Of a stretch of 64,000 nucleotides of DNA, positions 49,701 to 62,365 are shown piece by piece. The position numbers were made by a program, and so were the translations under genes. The notes beneath the pieces were generated by a model that was not told the DNA's origin, did not search any database, and was given only the letters and a program-made list of their open reading frames with translations. Source of the DNA: Hydractinia symbiolongicarpus (lineage: Eukaryota; Cnidaria; Hydrozoa; Anthoathecata; Hydractiniidae); NCBI RefSeq assembly GCF_029227915.1, contig NC_079884.1, positions 31,436,001-31,500,000 of the forward strand. The letters run 5' to 3'. How positions within the stretch are numbered: position 1 is the first letter of the stretch; each line of letters opens with the position of its first letter.

Positions 49701-52700
49701 ATAAGACTTGTAGTTTTCAAAAATGTTTTCATTTTTGATGAGACGCTTAATGAAAGTGGTTTAATCGCCGGCAAACGAAAACCCGCGATTTCCCGTAAAT
49801 CCCGGGCTTGGCCCTATAGTCGAATGTATACAAAGAAAGTACCCTGTGAGTAAACTCATTTCCGAAACGATTTTTTAAATTATCTTTTCACCACTAAAAC
49901 GCATGAGACTTGCAGTTTTCAAAAATGTTTTCATTTTTGATAAGACGCTTAATAAAAGAGGTTTAATCGCCGGCAAACGAAATCCCGCGATTTCCCGTAA
50001 ATCCCGGGCTTGGCTCGTATAGTCGAATGTATAGAAAGAAAGTACCCAGGAAGTAAACTCATTTCCCGAACGATTTTTTAAATTTTTTTTTCACCACTAA
50101 AACGCATGAGACTTGTAGTTTTCAAAAATGTTTTTATTTTTGATGAGACGCTTAATGAAAGAGGTTTAATCGCTGGCAAACGAAAACCCGCGATTTCCAG
50201 TAAATCCCGGGCTTGGCCCGTATAGTCGAATGTATACAAAGAAAGTACCCTGTGAGTAAACTCATTTCCAGAACGATTTTTTAAATTATTTTTTCACCAC
50301 TAAAACGCATAAGACTTGTAGTTTTCAAAAATGTTTTCATTTCTGATGAGACGCTGAATAAAAGGAGTTTAATCGCCGGCAAATGAAAACCCGCGATTTC
50401 CCGTAAATCCCGGGCTTGGCCAGTATAGTCAAAAGTATACAAAGATAGTACCCAGGGAGTAAACTAATCTCCCAAACGATTTTTTAAATTATTATTTCAC
50501 CACTAAGTCCCATGAGACTTGTAGTTTTTAAAAATGTTTTCATTTTTGATGAGACACTGAATAAAAGAAGATTAATCGCCAGCAAACGAAAACCCGCGAT
50601 TTCCCGTAAATCCCGGACTCGGCCCGTATAGTCAAAAGTATACAAAGAAAGTACCCAGGGAGTAAACTCATTTCCCGAACGATTTTTTAAGTTATTTTTT
50701 CACCACTAAAACGCATGAGACTTGTAGTTTTCAGAAATGTATTCACTTTTGATGAGACGCTTAATGAAAGTGGTTTAATGTCCGGCAAACGAAAATCCGC
50801 GATTTCCCGTAAATCCCGGGCTTGGCCCGTATAGTCGAATGTATACAAAGAAAGTACCCTGTGAGTAAACTCATTTCCAAACGATTTTTTAAATTATTTT
50901 TTCACCACTAAAACGCATAAGACTTGTAGTTTTCAAAAATGTTTTCATTTCTGATGAGACGCTGAATAAAAGGGGTTTAATCGCCGGCAAATGAAAACCC
51001 GCGATTTCCCGTAAATCCCGGGCTTGGCCAGTATAGTCAAAAGTATACAAAGATAGTACCCAGGGAGTAAACTCATTTCCCGAACGATTTTTTAATTTAT
51101 TTTTTGACCACTAAAACGCATGAGACTTGTAGTTTTTAAAAATGTTTTCATTTTTGATGAGACTCTGAATAAAAGAAGTTTAATCGCCGGCAAACGAAAA
51201 CCTGCGATTTCCCGTAAATCCCGGATTCGGCCTGTATAGTCAAAAGTATACAAAGAAAGTACCCAGGGAGTAAACTAATTTCCCAAACGATTTTTTAAAT
51301 TATTATTTCACCACTAAGTCCCATGAGACTTGTAGTTTTTAAAAATGTTTTCATTTTTGATAAGACACTGAATAAAAGAAGATTAATCGCCAGCAAACGA
51401 AAACCCGCGATTTCCCGTAAATCCCGGACTCGGCCCGTATAGTCAAAAGTATACAAAGAAAGTACCCAGGGAGTAAACTCATTTCCCGAACGATTTTTTA
51501 AGTTATTTTTTCACCACTAAAACGCATGAGACTTGTAGTTTTCAGATATTGTTTTCACTTTTGATGAGACGCTTAATGAAAGTGGTTTAATGTCCGGCAA
51601 ACGAAAACCCGCGATTTCCCGTAAATCCCGGGCTTGGCCCGTATAGTCGAATGTATACAAAGAAAGTACCCTGTGAGTAAACTCATTTCCAAAACGATTT
51701 TTAAATTATCTTTTCACCACTAAAACGCATGAGACTTGCAGTTTTCAAAAATGTTTTCATTTTTGATGAGATGCTTAATAAAAGAGGTTTAATCGCCGGC
51801 AAACGAAATCCCCCGATTTCGCGTAAATCCCGGGCTTGGTTCGTATAGTCGAATGTATAAAGGGAAAGTACCCAGGGAGTAAACTCATTTCCCGAACGAT
51901 TTTTTAAATTTTTTTTCCCACTAAAACGCATGAGACTTGTAGTTTGCAAAAATGTTTTCATTTTTGATGAGACGCTGAATGAAAGAAGTTTAATCGCCGG
52001 CAAACGAAAACCCGCGATTTCCCGTAAATCCCGGGCTTGGCCCGTATAGTCGAATGTATACAAAGAAAGTACCCTGTGAGTAAACTCATATCCAAAACGA
52101 TTTTTTAAACTATCTTTTCACCACTAAAACGCATGAGACTTGCAGTTCTTAAAAATGTTTTCATTTTTGATGAGACGCTTAATAAAAGAGGTTTAATCGC
52201 CGGCAAACGAAATCCCGCGATTTCCCGTAAATCCTGGGCTTGGCTCGTATAGTCGAATGTATACAAAGAAAGTACCCAGGGAGTAAACTAGTTTCCCGAA
52301 CGATTTTTTAAATTTTTTTTCACCACTAAAACGCATGAGACTTGTAGTTTTCAAAAATGTTTTCATTTTTGATGAGACGCTTGATGAAAGAGGTTTAATC
52401 GCTGGCAAACAAAAAACCGCGATTTCCAGTAAATCCCGGGCTTGGCCCGTATAGTCGAATGTATACAAAGAAAGTACCCTGTGAGTAAACTCATTTCAAG
52501 AACGATTTTTTAAATTATTTTTTCACCACTAAAACGCATAAGACTTGTAGTTTTCAAAAATGTTTTCATTTTTGATGAGACGCTGAATAAAAGAAGTTTA
52601 ATCGCCGGCAAACGAAAACCTGCGATTTCCCGTAAATCCCGGATTCGGCCTGTATAGTCAAAAGTATACAAAGAAAGTACCCAGGGAGTAAACTAATTTC

Positions 52701-53836
52701 CCGGGCGATTTTTTAAATTATTATTTCACCACTAAGTCCCATGAGACTTGTAGTTTTTAAAAATGTTTTCATTTTTGATAAGACACTGAATAAAAGAAGA
52801 TTAATCGCCAGCAAACGAAAACCCGCGATTTCCCGTAAATCCCGGACTCGGCCCGTATAGTCAAAAGTATACAAAGAAAGTACCCAGGGAGTAAACTCAT
52901 TTCCCGAACGATTTTTTAAGTTATTTTATCACCACTAAAACGCATGAGACTTGTAGTTTTCAGAAATGTTTTCACTTTTGATGAGACGCTTAATGAAAGT
53001 GGTTTAATGTCCGGCAAACGAAAACCCGCGATTTCCCGTAAATCCCAGGCTTGGCCCGTATAGTCGAATGTATACAAAGAAAGTACCCTGTGAGTAAACT
53101 CATTTCCAAAACGATTTTTTAAATTATCTTTTCACCACTAAAACGCATGAGACTTGCAGTTTTCAAAAATGTTTTCATTTTTGATGAGACGCTTAATAAA
53201 AGAGGTTTAATCGCCGGCAAACGAAATCCCGCGATTTCCCGTAAATCCCGGGCTTGGCTCGTATAGTCGAATGTATAGATGTATAGAAAGAAAGTACCCA
53301 GGGAGTAAACTCATTTCCCGAACGATTTTTTAAATTTTTTTTTGACCACTAAAACGCATGAGACTTGTAGTTTTCAAAAATGTTTTTATTTTTGATGAGA
53401 CGCTTAATGAAAGAGGTTTAATCGCTGGCATACGAAAACCCGCGATTTCCAGTAAATCCCGGGCTTGGCCCGTATAGTCGAATGTATACAAAGAAAGTAC
53501 CCTGTGAGTAAACTCATTTCCAGAACGATTTTTTAAATTATTTTTTCACCACTAAAACGCATAAGACATGTAGTTTTCAAAAATGCTTTCATTTCTGATG
53601 AGACGCTGAATAAAAGGAGTTTAATCGCCGGCAAATGAAAACCCGCGATTTCCCGTAAATCCCGGGCTTGGCCAGTATAGTCAAAAGTATACAAAGATAG
53701 TACCCAGGGAGTAAAATCATTTCCCGAACGATTTTTTAATTTATTTTTTCACCACTAAAACGCATGAGACTTGTAGTTTTTAAAAATGTTTTCATTTTTG
53801 ATGAGACGCTGAATAAAAGAAGTTTAATCGCCGGCA
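42893..53836 (+). repeat. 10.9-kb higher-order unit, second copy
   Basis: It begins where AAACGAAAACC changes from the CTGCG form to CCGCCATTTTCCG near 42893-42910, jumping back to the 32151 position. It is 10,944 bp, 202 bp longer than the first copy: +811 from a four-monomer duplication at its left end, -609 from lacking the three-monomer duplication. Private bases include TTATCGTTTCACC near 45835 and AAAATCCGCC near 46940. Its right edge near 53837 passes into a further partial copy. Confidence 0.9.
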
Positions 53837-56800
53837 AACGAAAACCTGCGATTTCCCGTAAATCCCGGACTCGGCCTGTATAGTCAAAAGTATACAAAGA
53901 AAGTACCCAGGGAGTAAACTAATTTCCCAAACGATTTTTTAAATTATTATTTCACCACTAAGTCCCATGAGACTTGTAGTTTTTAAAAATGTTTTCATTT
54001 TTGATGAGACACTGAATAAAAGAAGTTTAATCGCCGGCAAACGAAAACCTGCGATTTCCCGTAAATCCCGGACTCGGCCTGTATAGTCAAAAGTATACAA
54101 AGAAAGTACCCAGGGAGTAAACTAATTTCCCAAACGATTTTTTAAATTATTATTTCACCACTAAATCCCATGAGACTTGTAGTTTTTAAAAATGTTTTCA
54201 TTTTTGATGAGACACTGAATAAAAGAAGATTAATCGCCAGCAAACGAAAACCCGCGATTTCCCGTAAATCCCGGGCTTGGCTCGTATAGTCGAATGTATA
54301 CAAAGAAAGTACCCTGTGAGTAAACTCATTTCCGAAACGATTTTTTAAATTATCTTTTCACCACTAAAACGCATGAGACTTGCAGTTTTCAAAAATGTTT
54401 TCATTTTTGATGAGACGCTTAATAAAAGAGGTTTAATCGCCGGCAAACGAAATCCTGCGATTTCCCGTAAATCCCGGGCTTGGCTCGTATGGTCGAATGT
54501 ATAGAAAGAAAGTACCCAGGGAGTAAACTCATTTCCCGAACGATTTTTTAAATTTTTTTTTCACCACTAAAACGCATGAGACTTGTAGTTTTCAAAAATG
54601 TTTTTATTTTTTATGAGACGCTTAATGAAAGAGGTTTAATCGCTGGCAAACGAAAACCCGCGATTTCCAGTAAATCCCGAGCTTGGCCCGTATAGTCGAA
54701 TGTATACAAAGAAAGTACCCTGTGAGTAAACTCATTTCCAGAACGATTTTTTAAATTATTTTTTCACCACTAAAACGCATAAGACTTGTAGTTTTCAAAA
54801 ATGTTTTCATTTTTGATGAGACGCTTGATGAAAGTGGTTTAATCGCCGGCAAACGAAAACCCGCGATTTCCCGTAAATCCCGGGCTTGGCCCTATAGTCG
54901 AATGTATACAAAGAAAGTACCCTGTGAGTAAACTCATTTCCGAAACGATTTTTTAAATTATCTTTTCACCACTAAAACGCATGAGACTTGCAGTTTTCAA
55001 AAATGTTTTCATTTTTGATAAGACGCTTAATAAAAGAGGTTTAATCGCCGGCAAACGAAATCCCGCGATTTCCCGTAAATCCCGGGCTTGGCTCGTATAG
55101 TCGAATGTATAGAAAGAAAGTACCCAGGAAGTAAACTCATTTCCCGAACGATTTTTTAAATTTTTTTTTCACCACTAAAACGCATGAGACTTGTAGTTTT
55201 CAAAAATGTTTTTATTTTTGATGAGACGCTTAATGAAAGAGGTTTAATCGCTGGCAAACGAAAACCCGCGATTTCCAGTAAATCCCGGGCTTGGCCCGTA
55301 TAGTCGAATGTATACAAAGAAAGTACCCTGTGAGTAAACTCATTTCCAGAACGATTTTTTAAATTATTTTTTCACCACTAAAACGCATAAGACTTGTAGT
55401 TTTCAAAAATGTTTTCATTTCTGATGAGACGCTGAATAAAAGGAGTTTAATCGCCGGCAAATGAAAACCCGCGATTTCCCGTAAATCCCGGGCTTGGCCA
55501 GTATAGTCAAAAGTATACAAAGATAGTACCCAGGGAGTAAACTAATCTCCCAAACGATTTTTTAAATTATTATTTCACCACTAAGTCCCATGAGACTTGT
55601 AGTTTTTAAAAATGTTTTCATTTTTGATGAGACACTGAATAAAAGAAGATTAATCGCCAGCAAACGAAAACCCGCGATTTCCCGTAAATCCCGGACTCGG
55701 CCCGTATAGTCAAAAGTATACAAAGAAAGTACCCAGGGAGTAAACTCATTTCCCGAACGATTTTTTAAGTTATTTTTTCACCACTAAAACGCATGAGACT
55801 TGTAGTTTTCAGAAATGTATTCACTTTTGATGAGACGCTTAATGAAAGTGGTTTAATGTCCGGCAAACGAAAATCCGCGATTTCCCGTAAATCCCGGGCT
55901 TGGCCCGTATAGTCGAATGTATACAAAGAAAGTACCCTGTGAGTAAACTCATTTCCAAACGATTTTTTAAATTATTTTTTCACCACTAAAACGCATAAGA
56001 CTTGTAGTTTTCAAAAATGTTTTCATTTCTGATGAGACGCTGAATAAAAGGAGTTTAATCGCCGGCAAATGAAAACCCGCGATTTCCCGTAAATCCCGGG
56101 CTTGGCCAGTATAGTCAAAAGTATACAAAGATAGTACCCAGGGAGTAAACTCATTTCCCGAACGATTTTTTAATTTATTTTTTCACCACTAAAACGCATG
56201 AGACTTGTAGTTTTTAAAAATGTTTTCATTTTTGATGAGACGCTGAATAAAAGAAGTTTAATCGCCGGCAAACGAAAACCTGCGATTTCCCGTAAATCCC
56301 GGATTCGGCCTGTATAGTCAAAAGTATACAAAGAAAGTACCCAGGGAGTAAACTAATTTCCCAAACGATTTTTTAAATTATTATTTCACCACTAAGTCCC
56401 ATGAGACTTGTAGTTTTTAAAAATGTTTTCATTTTTGATAAGACACTGAATAAAAGAAGATTAATCGCCAGCAAACGAAAACCCGCGATTTCCCGTAAAT
56501 CCCGGACTCGGCCCGTATAGTCAAAAGTATACAAAGAAAGTACCCAGGGAGTAAACTCATTTCCCGAACGATTTTTTAAGTTATTTTTTCACCACTAAAA
56601 CGCATGAGACTTGTAGTTTTCAGATATTGTTTTCACTTTTGATGAGACGCTTAATGAAAGTGGTTTAATGTCCGGCAAACGAAAACCCGCGATTTCCCGT
56701 AAATCCCGGGCTTGGCCCGTATAGTCGAATGTATACAAAGAAAGTACCCTGTGAGTAAACTCATTTCCAAAACGATTTTTAAATTATCTTTTCACCACTA

Positions 56801-57094
56801 AAACGCATGAGACTTGCAGTTCTTAAAAATGTTTTCATTTTTGATGAGACGCTTAATAAAAGAGGTTTAATCGCCGGCAAACGAAATCCCGCGATTTCCC
56901 GTAAATCCTGGGCTTGGCTCGTATAGTCGAATGTATACAAAGAAAGTACCCAGGCAGTAAACTAGTTTCCAGAATGATTTTTTAAATTTTTTTTCACCAC
57001 TAAAACGCATGAGACTTGTAGTTTTCAAAAATGTTTTCATTTTTGATGAGACGCTTGATGAAAGAGGTTTAATCGCTGGCAAACAAAAACCCGC
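53287..57094 (+). repeat. rearranged partial copy of 47.6-52.4 kb
   Basis: It follows 47601 onward at offset 5686 (47879/53565, 48082/53768, 48285/53971, 48488/54174). Near 54260 it skips three monomers (608 bp), so the offset becomes 5078 (49299/54377, 50734/55812). Near 56800 it skips two more (404 bp), giving offset 4674 (52137/56811, 52339/57013). Both skips keep monomer phase. A private change is TTTTTATTTTTTATGAG near 54602. The unrearranged period here, 5686 bp, is 28 monomers. Confidence 0.83.
55270..57094 (+). repeat. 9-monomer unit (1825 bp), copy 1
   Basis: Repeated at 57095-58919 with offset 1825: the CATAAGACTTG monomer at 55391 and 57216, CAGATATTG near 56621 and 58446, and the GCAGTTCTTAAAAATG monomer at 56811 and 58636. 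The switch point lies in the shared GCTGGCAAAC...TTCCAGTAAATCCCGGGC region of a family 5 monomer, so the edge is uncertain by about 100 bp. One difference is GGGCTTAGCCC near 57111 against GGGCTTGGCCC near 58936. Confidence 0.86.
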
Positions 57095-58919
57095 GATTTC
57101 CAGTAAATCCCGGGCTTAGCCCGTATAGTCGAATGTATACAAAGAAAGTACCCTGTGAGTAAACTCATTTCCAGAACGATTTTTTAAATTATTTTTTCAC
57201 CACTAAAACGCATAAGACTTGTAGTTTTCAAAAATGTTTTCATTTCTGATGAGACGCTGAATAAAAGGAGTTTAATCGCCGGCAAATGAAAACCCGCGAT
57301 TTCCCGTAAATCCCGGGCTTGGCCAGTATAGTCAAAAGTATACAAAGATAGTACCCAGGGAGTAAACTAATCTCCCAAACGATTTTTTAAATTATTATTT
57401 CACCACTAAGTCCCATGAGACTTGTAGTTTTTAAAAATGTTTTCATTTTTGATGAGACACTGAATAAAAGAAGATTAATCGCCAGCAAACGAAAACCCGC
57501 GATTTCCCGTAAATCCCGGACTCGGCCCGTATAGTCAAAAGTATACAAAGAAAGTACCCAGGGAGTAAACTCATTTCCCGAACGATTTTTTAAGTTATTT
57601 TTTCACCACTAAAACGCATGAGACTTGTAGTTTTCAGAAATGTATTCACTTTTGATGAGACGCTTAATGAAAGTGGTTTAATGTCCGGCAAACGAAAATC
57701 CGCGATTTCCCGTAAATCCCGGGCTTGGCCCGTATAGTCGAATGTATACAAAGAAAGTACCCTGTGAGTAAACTCATTTCCAAACGATTTTTTAAATTAT
57801 TTTTTCACCACTAAAACGCATAAGACTTGTAGTTTTCAAAAATGTTTTCATTTCTGATGAGACGCTGAATAAAAGGAGTTTAATCGCCGGCAAATGAAAA
57901 CCCGCGATTTCCCGTAAATCCCGGGCTTGGCCAGTATAGTCAAAAGTATACAAAGATAGTACCCAGGGAGTAAACTCATTTCCCGAACGATTTTTTAATT
58001 TATTTTTTCACCACTAAAACGCATGAGACTTGTAGTTTTTAAAAATGTTTTCATTTTTGATGAGACGCTGAATAAAAGAAGTTTAATCGCCGGCAAACGA
58101 AAACCTGCGATTTCCCGTAAATCCCGGATTCGGCCTGTATAGTCAAAAGTATACAAAGAAAGTACCCAGGGAGTAAACTAATTTCCCAAACGATTTTTTA
58201 AATTATTATTTCACCACTAAGTCCCATGAGACTTGTAGTTTTTAAAAATGTTTTCATTTTTGATAAGACACTGAATAAAAGAAGATTAATCGCCAGCAAA
58301 CGAAAACCCGCGATTTCCCGTAAATCCCGGACTCGGCCCGTATAGTCAAAAGTATACAAAGAAAGTACCCAGGGAGTAAACTCATTTCCCGAACGATTTT
58401 TTAAGTTATTTTTTCACCACTAAAACGCATGAGACTTGTAGTTTTCAGATATTGTTTTCACTTTTGATGAGACGCTTAATGAAAGTGGTTTAATGTCCGG
58501 CAAACGAAAACCCGCGATTTCCCGTAAATCCCGGGCTTGGCCCGTATAGTCGAATGTATACAAAGAAAGTACCCTGTGAGTAAACTCATTTCCAAAACGA
58601 TTTTTAAATTATCTTTTCACCACTAAAACGCATGAGACTTGCAGTTCTTAAAAATGTTTTCATTTTTGATGAGACGCTTAATAAAAGAGGTTTAATCGCC
58701 GGCAAACGAAATCCCGCGATTTCCCGTAAATCCTGGGCTTGGCTCGTATAGTCGAATGTATACAAAGAAAGTACCCAGGCAGTAAACTAGTTTCCAGAAC
58801 GATTTTTTAAATTTTTTTTCACCACTAAAACGCATGAGACTTGTAGTTTTCAAAAATGTTTTCATTTTTGATGAGACGCTTGATGAAAGAGGTTTAATCG
58901 CTGGCAAACAAAAACCCGC
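57095..58919 (+). repeat. 9-monomer unit (1825 bp), copy 2
   Basis: Second copy of 55270-57094. The part from about 57780 to 58610 appears a third time at 61230-62060 (offset 3450), with the family 6 monomer at 57824 and 61274 and CAGATATTG at 58446 and 61896. The copy then continues past 58919 into TTTCAAGAACG monomers that match 52497 onward rather than repeating again. Confidence 0.85.
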
Positions 58920-60144
58920 GATTTCCAGTAAATCCCGGGCTTGGCCCGTATAGTCGAATGTATACAAAGAAAGTACCCTGTGAGTAAACTCATTTCAAGA
59001 ACGATTTTTTAAATTATTTTTTCACCACTAAAACGCATAAGACTTGTAGTTTTTAAAAATGTTTTCATTTTTGATGAGACGCTGAATAAAAGAAGTTTAA
59101 TCGCCGGCAAACGAAAACCTGCGATTTCCCGTAAATCCCGGATTCGGCCTGTATAGTCAAAAGTATACAAAGAAAGTACCCAGGGAGTAAACTAATTTCC
59201 CGGGCGATTTTTTAAATTATTATTTCACCACTAAGTCCCATGAGACTTGTAGTTTTTAAAAATGTTTTCATTTTTGATAAGACACTGAATAAAAGAAGAT
59301 TAATCGCCAGCAAACGAAAACCCGCGATTTCCCGTAAATCCCGGACTCGGCCCGTATAGTCAAAAGTATACAAAGAAAGTACCCAGGGAGTAAACTCATT
59401 TCCCGAACGATTTTTTAAGTTATTTTATCACCACTAAAACGCATGAGACTTGTAGTTTTCAGAAATGTTTTCACTTTTGATGAGACGCTTAATGAAAGTG
59501 GTTTAATGTCCGGCAAACGAAAACCCGCGATTTCCCGTAAATCCCGGGCTTGGCCCGTATAGTCGAATGTATACAAAGAAAATACCCTGTGAGTAAACTC
59601 ATTTCCAAAACGATTTTTTAAATTATCTTTTCACCACTAAAACGCATGAGACTTGCAGTTTTCAAAAATGTTTTCATTTTTGATGAGATGCTTAATAAAA
59701 GAGGTTTAATCGCCGGCAAACGAAATCCCCCGATTTCCCGTAAATCCCGGGCTTGGTTCGTATAGTCGAATGTATAAAGGGAAAGTACCCAGGGAGTAAA
59801 CTCATTTCCCGAACGATTTTTTAAATTTTTTTTTCACCACTAAAACGCATGAGACTTGTAGTTTGCAAAAATGTTTTCATTTTTGATGAGACGCTGAATG
59901 AAAGAAGTTTAATCGCCGGCAAACTAAAACTCGCGATTTCCCGTAAATCCCGGGCTTGGCCCGTATAGTCGAATGTATACAAAGAAAGTACCCTGTGAGT
60001 AAACTCATTTCCGAAACGATTTTTTAAACTATCTTTTCACCACTAAAACGCATGAGACTTGCAGTTTTTAAAAATGTTTTCATTTTTGATGAGACGCTTA
60101 ATAAAAGAGGTTTAATCGCCGGCAAACGAAATCCCGCGATTTCC
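58510..60144 (+). repeat. right-end block, copy 1 of a 3856-bp period
   Basis: Matches 62366-64000 at offset 3856 (19 monomers): 58692/62548, and 59041/62897 for the CATAAGACTTG start. Also matching are TTCCCGGGCGATTTT near 59200/63056, GAAAATACCC near 59579/63435, and GTATAAAGGGAAAG near 59772/63628. The second copy is cut by the window end, so the true length of the unit is not visible. Confidence 0.87.
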
Positions 60145-61240
60145 CGTAAATCCCGGGCTTGGCTCGTATAGTCGAATGTATACAAAGAAAGTACCCAGGG
60201 AGTAAACTCATTTCCCGAACGATTTTTTAAATTTTTTTTTCACCACTAAAACGCATGAGACTTGTAGTTTTTAAAAATGTTTTCATTTTTGATGAGACGC
60301 TTGATGAAAGAGGTTTAATCGCTGGCAAACGAAAACCCGCGATTTCCAGTAAATCCCGGGCTTGGCCCGTATAGTCGAATGTATACAAAGAAAGTACCCT
60401 GTGAGTAAACTCATTTCCAGAACGATTTTTTAAATTATTTTTTCACCACTAAAACGCATAAGACTTGTAGTTTTCAAAAATGTTTTCATTTTTGATGAGA
60501 CGCTGAATAAAAGAAGTTTAATCGCCGGCAAACGAAAACCTGCGATTTCCCGTAAATCCCGGACTCGGCCTGTGTAGTCAAAAGTATACAAAGAAAGTAC
60601 CCAGGGAGTAAACTAATTTCCCAAACGATTTTTTAAATTATTATTTCACCACTAAATCCCATGAGACTTTTAGTTTTTAAAAATGTTTTCATTTTTGATG
60701 AGATGCTTAATAAAAGAGGTTTAATCGCCGGCAAACGAAATCCCCCGATTTCCCGTAAATCCCGGGCTTGGTTCGTATAGTCGAATGTATAAAGGGAAAG
60801 TACCCAGGGAGTAAACTCATTTCCCGAACGATTTTTTAAATTTTTTTTTCACCACTAAAACGCATGAGACTTGTAGTTTGCAAAAATGTTTTCATTTTTG
60901 ATGAGACGCTGAATGAAAGAAGTTTAATCGCCGGCAAACGAAAACCCGCGATTTCCCGTAAATCCCGGGCTTGGCCCGTATAGTCGAATGTATACAAAGA
61001 AAGTACCCTGTGAGTAAACTCATTTCCGAAACGATTTTTTAAACTATCTTTTCACCACTAAAACGCATGAGACTTGCAGTTTTTAAAAATGTTTTCATTT
61101 TTGATGAGACGCTTAATAACAGAGGTTTAATCGCCGGCAAACGAAATCCCGCGATTTCCCGTAAATCCCGGGCTTGGCTCGTATAGTCGAATGTATACAA
61201 AGAAAGTACCCAGAGAGTAAACTCATTTCCCGAACGATTT
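59650..61240 (+). repeat. 5-monomer repeat (1015-bp period)
   Basis: The GAGATGCTTAATAAAAGAGG / GTATAAAGGGAAAG monomer at 59650 recurs at 60665, and the GTAGTTTGCAAAAATG monomer at 59861 recurs at 60876, each 1015 bp later. The second copy has GACTTTTAG at its start (60665), a private change that breaks the otherwise constant GACTTG anchor, and AATAACAGAGG near 61115. Confidence 0.84.
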
Positions 61241-62365
61241 TTTAAATTATTTTTTCACCACTAAAACGCATAAGACTTGTAGTTTTCAAAAATGTTTTCA
61301 TTTCTGATGAGACGCTGAATAAAAGGAGTTTAATCGCCGGCAAATGAAAACCCGCGATTTCCCGTAAATCCCGGGCTTGGCCAGTATAGTCAAAAGTATA
61401 CAAAGATAGTACCCAGGGAGTAAACTCATTTCCCGAACGATTTTTTAATTTATTTTTTCACCACTAAAACGCATGAGACTTGTAGTTTTTAAAAATGTTT
61501 TCATTTTTGATGAGACGCTGAATAAAAGAAGTTTAATCGCCGGCAAACGAAAACCTGCGATTTCCCGTAAATCCCGGATTCGGCCTGTATAGTCAAAAGT
61601 ATACAAAGAAAGTACCCAGGGAGTAAACTAATTTCCCAAACGATTTTTTAAATTATTATTTCACCACTAAGTCCCATGAGACTTGTAGTTTTTAAAAATG
61701 TTTTCATTTTTGATAAGACACTGAATAAAAGAAGATTAATCGCCAGCAAACGAAAACCCGCGATTTCCCGTAAATCCCGGACTCGGCCCGTATAGTCAAA
61801 AGTATACAAAGAAAGTACCCAGGGAGTAAACTCATTTCCCGAACGATTTTTTAAGTTATTTTTTCACCACTAAAACGCATGAGACTTGTAGTTTTCAGAT
61901 ATTGTTTTCACTTTTGATGAGACGCTTAATGAAAGTGGTTTAATGTCCGGCAAACGAAAACCCGCGATTTCCCGTAAATCCCGGGCTTGGCCCGTATAGT
62001 CGAATGTATACAAAGAAAGTACCCTGTGAGTAAACTCATTTCCAAAACGATTTTTAAATTATCTTTTCACCACTAAAATGCATGAGACTTGCAGTTTTCA
62101 AAAATGTTTTCATTTTTGATGAGATGCTTAATAAAAGAGGTTTAATCGCCGGCAAACGAAATCCCCCGATTTCCCGTAAATCCCGGCCTCGGCCCGTATA
62201 GTCGAAAGTATACAAAGAAAGTACCCAGGGAGTAAACACATTTCCCGAAAGATTTTTTAAATTATTTTTTCACCACTAAAACGCATGAGACTTGTGGTTT
62301 TCAGAAATGTTTTCATTTTTGATGAGACGCTGAATGAAAGAAGTTTAATCGCCGGCAAACGAAAA
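61241..62365 (+). repeat. mosaic monomers between right-end blocks
   Basis: About 61230-62060 repeats 57780-58610 (offset 3450). It is followed by one hybrid monomer near 62088-62290 that I saw nowhere else: AAAATGCATGAGAC before it, CCGGCCTCGGCCCG in the centre, TCGAAAGTATAC, GTAAACACATTTCCCGAAAG, and then GACTTGTGGTTTTC at the start of the next monomer. The hybrid joins a family 4-like left half to a family 3-like right half in phase. Confidence 0.75.
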
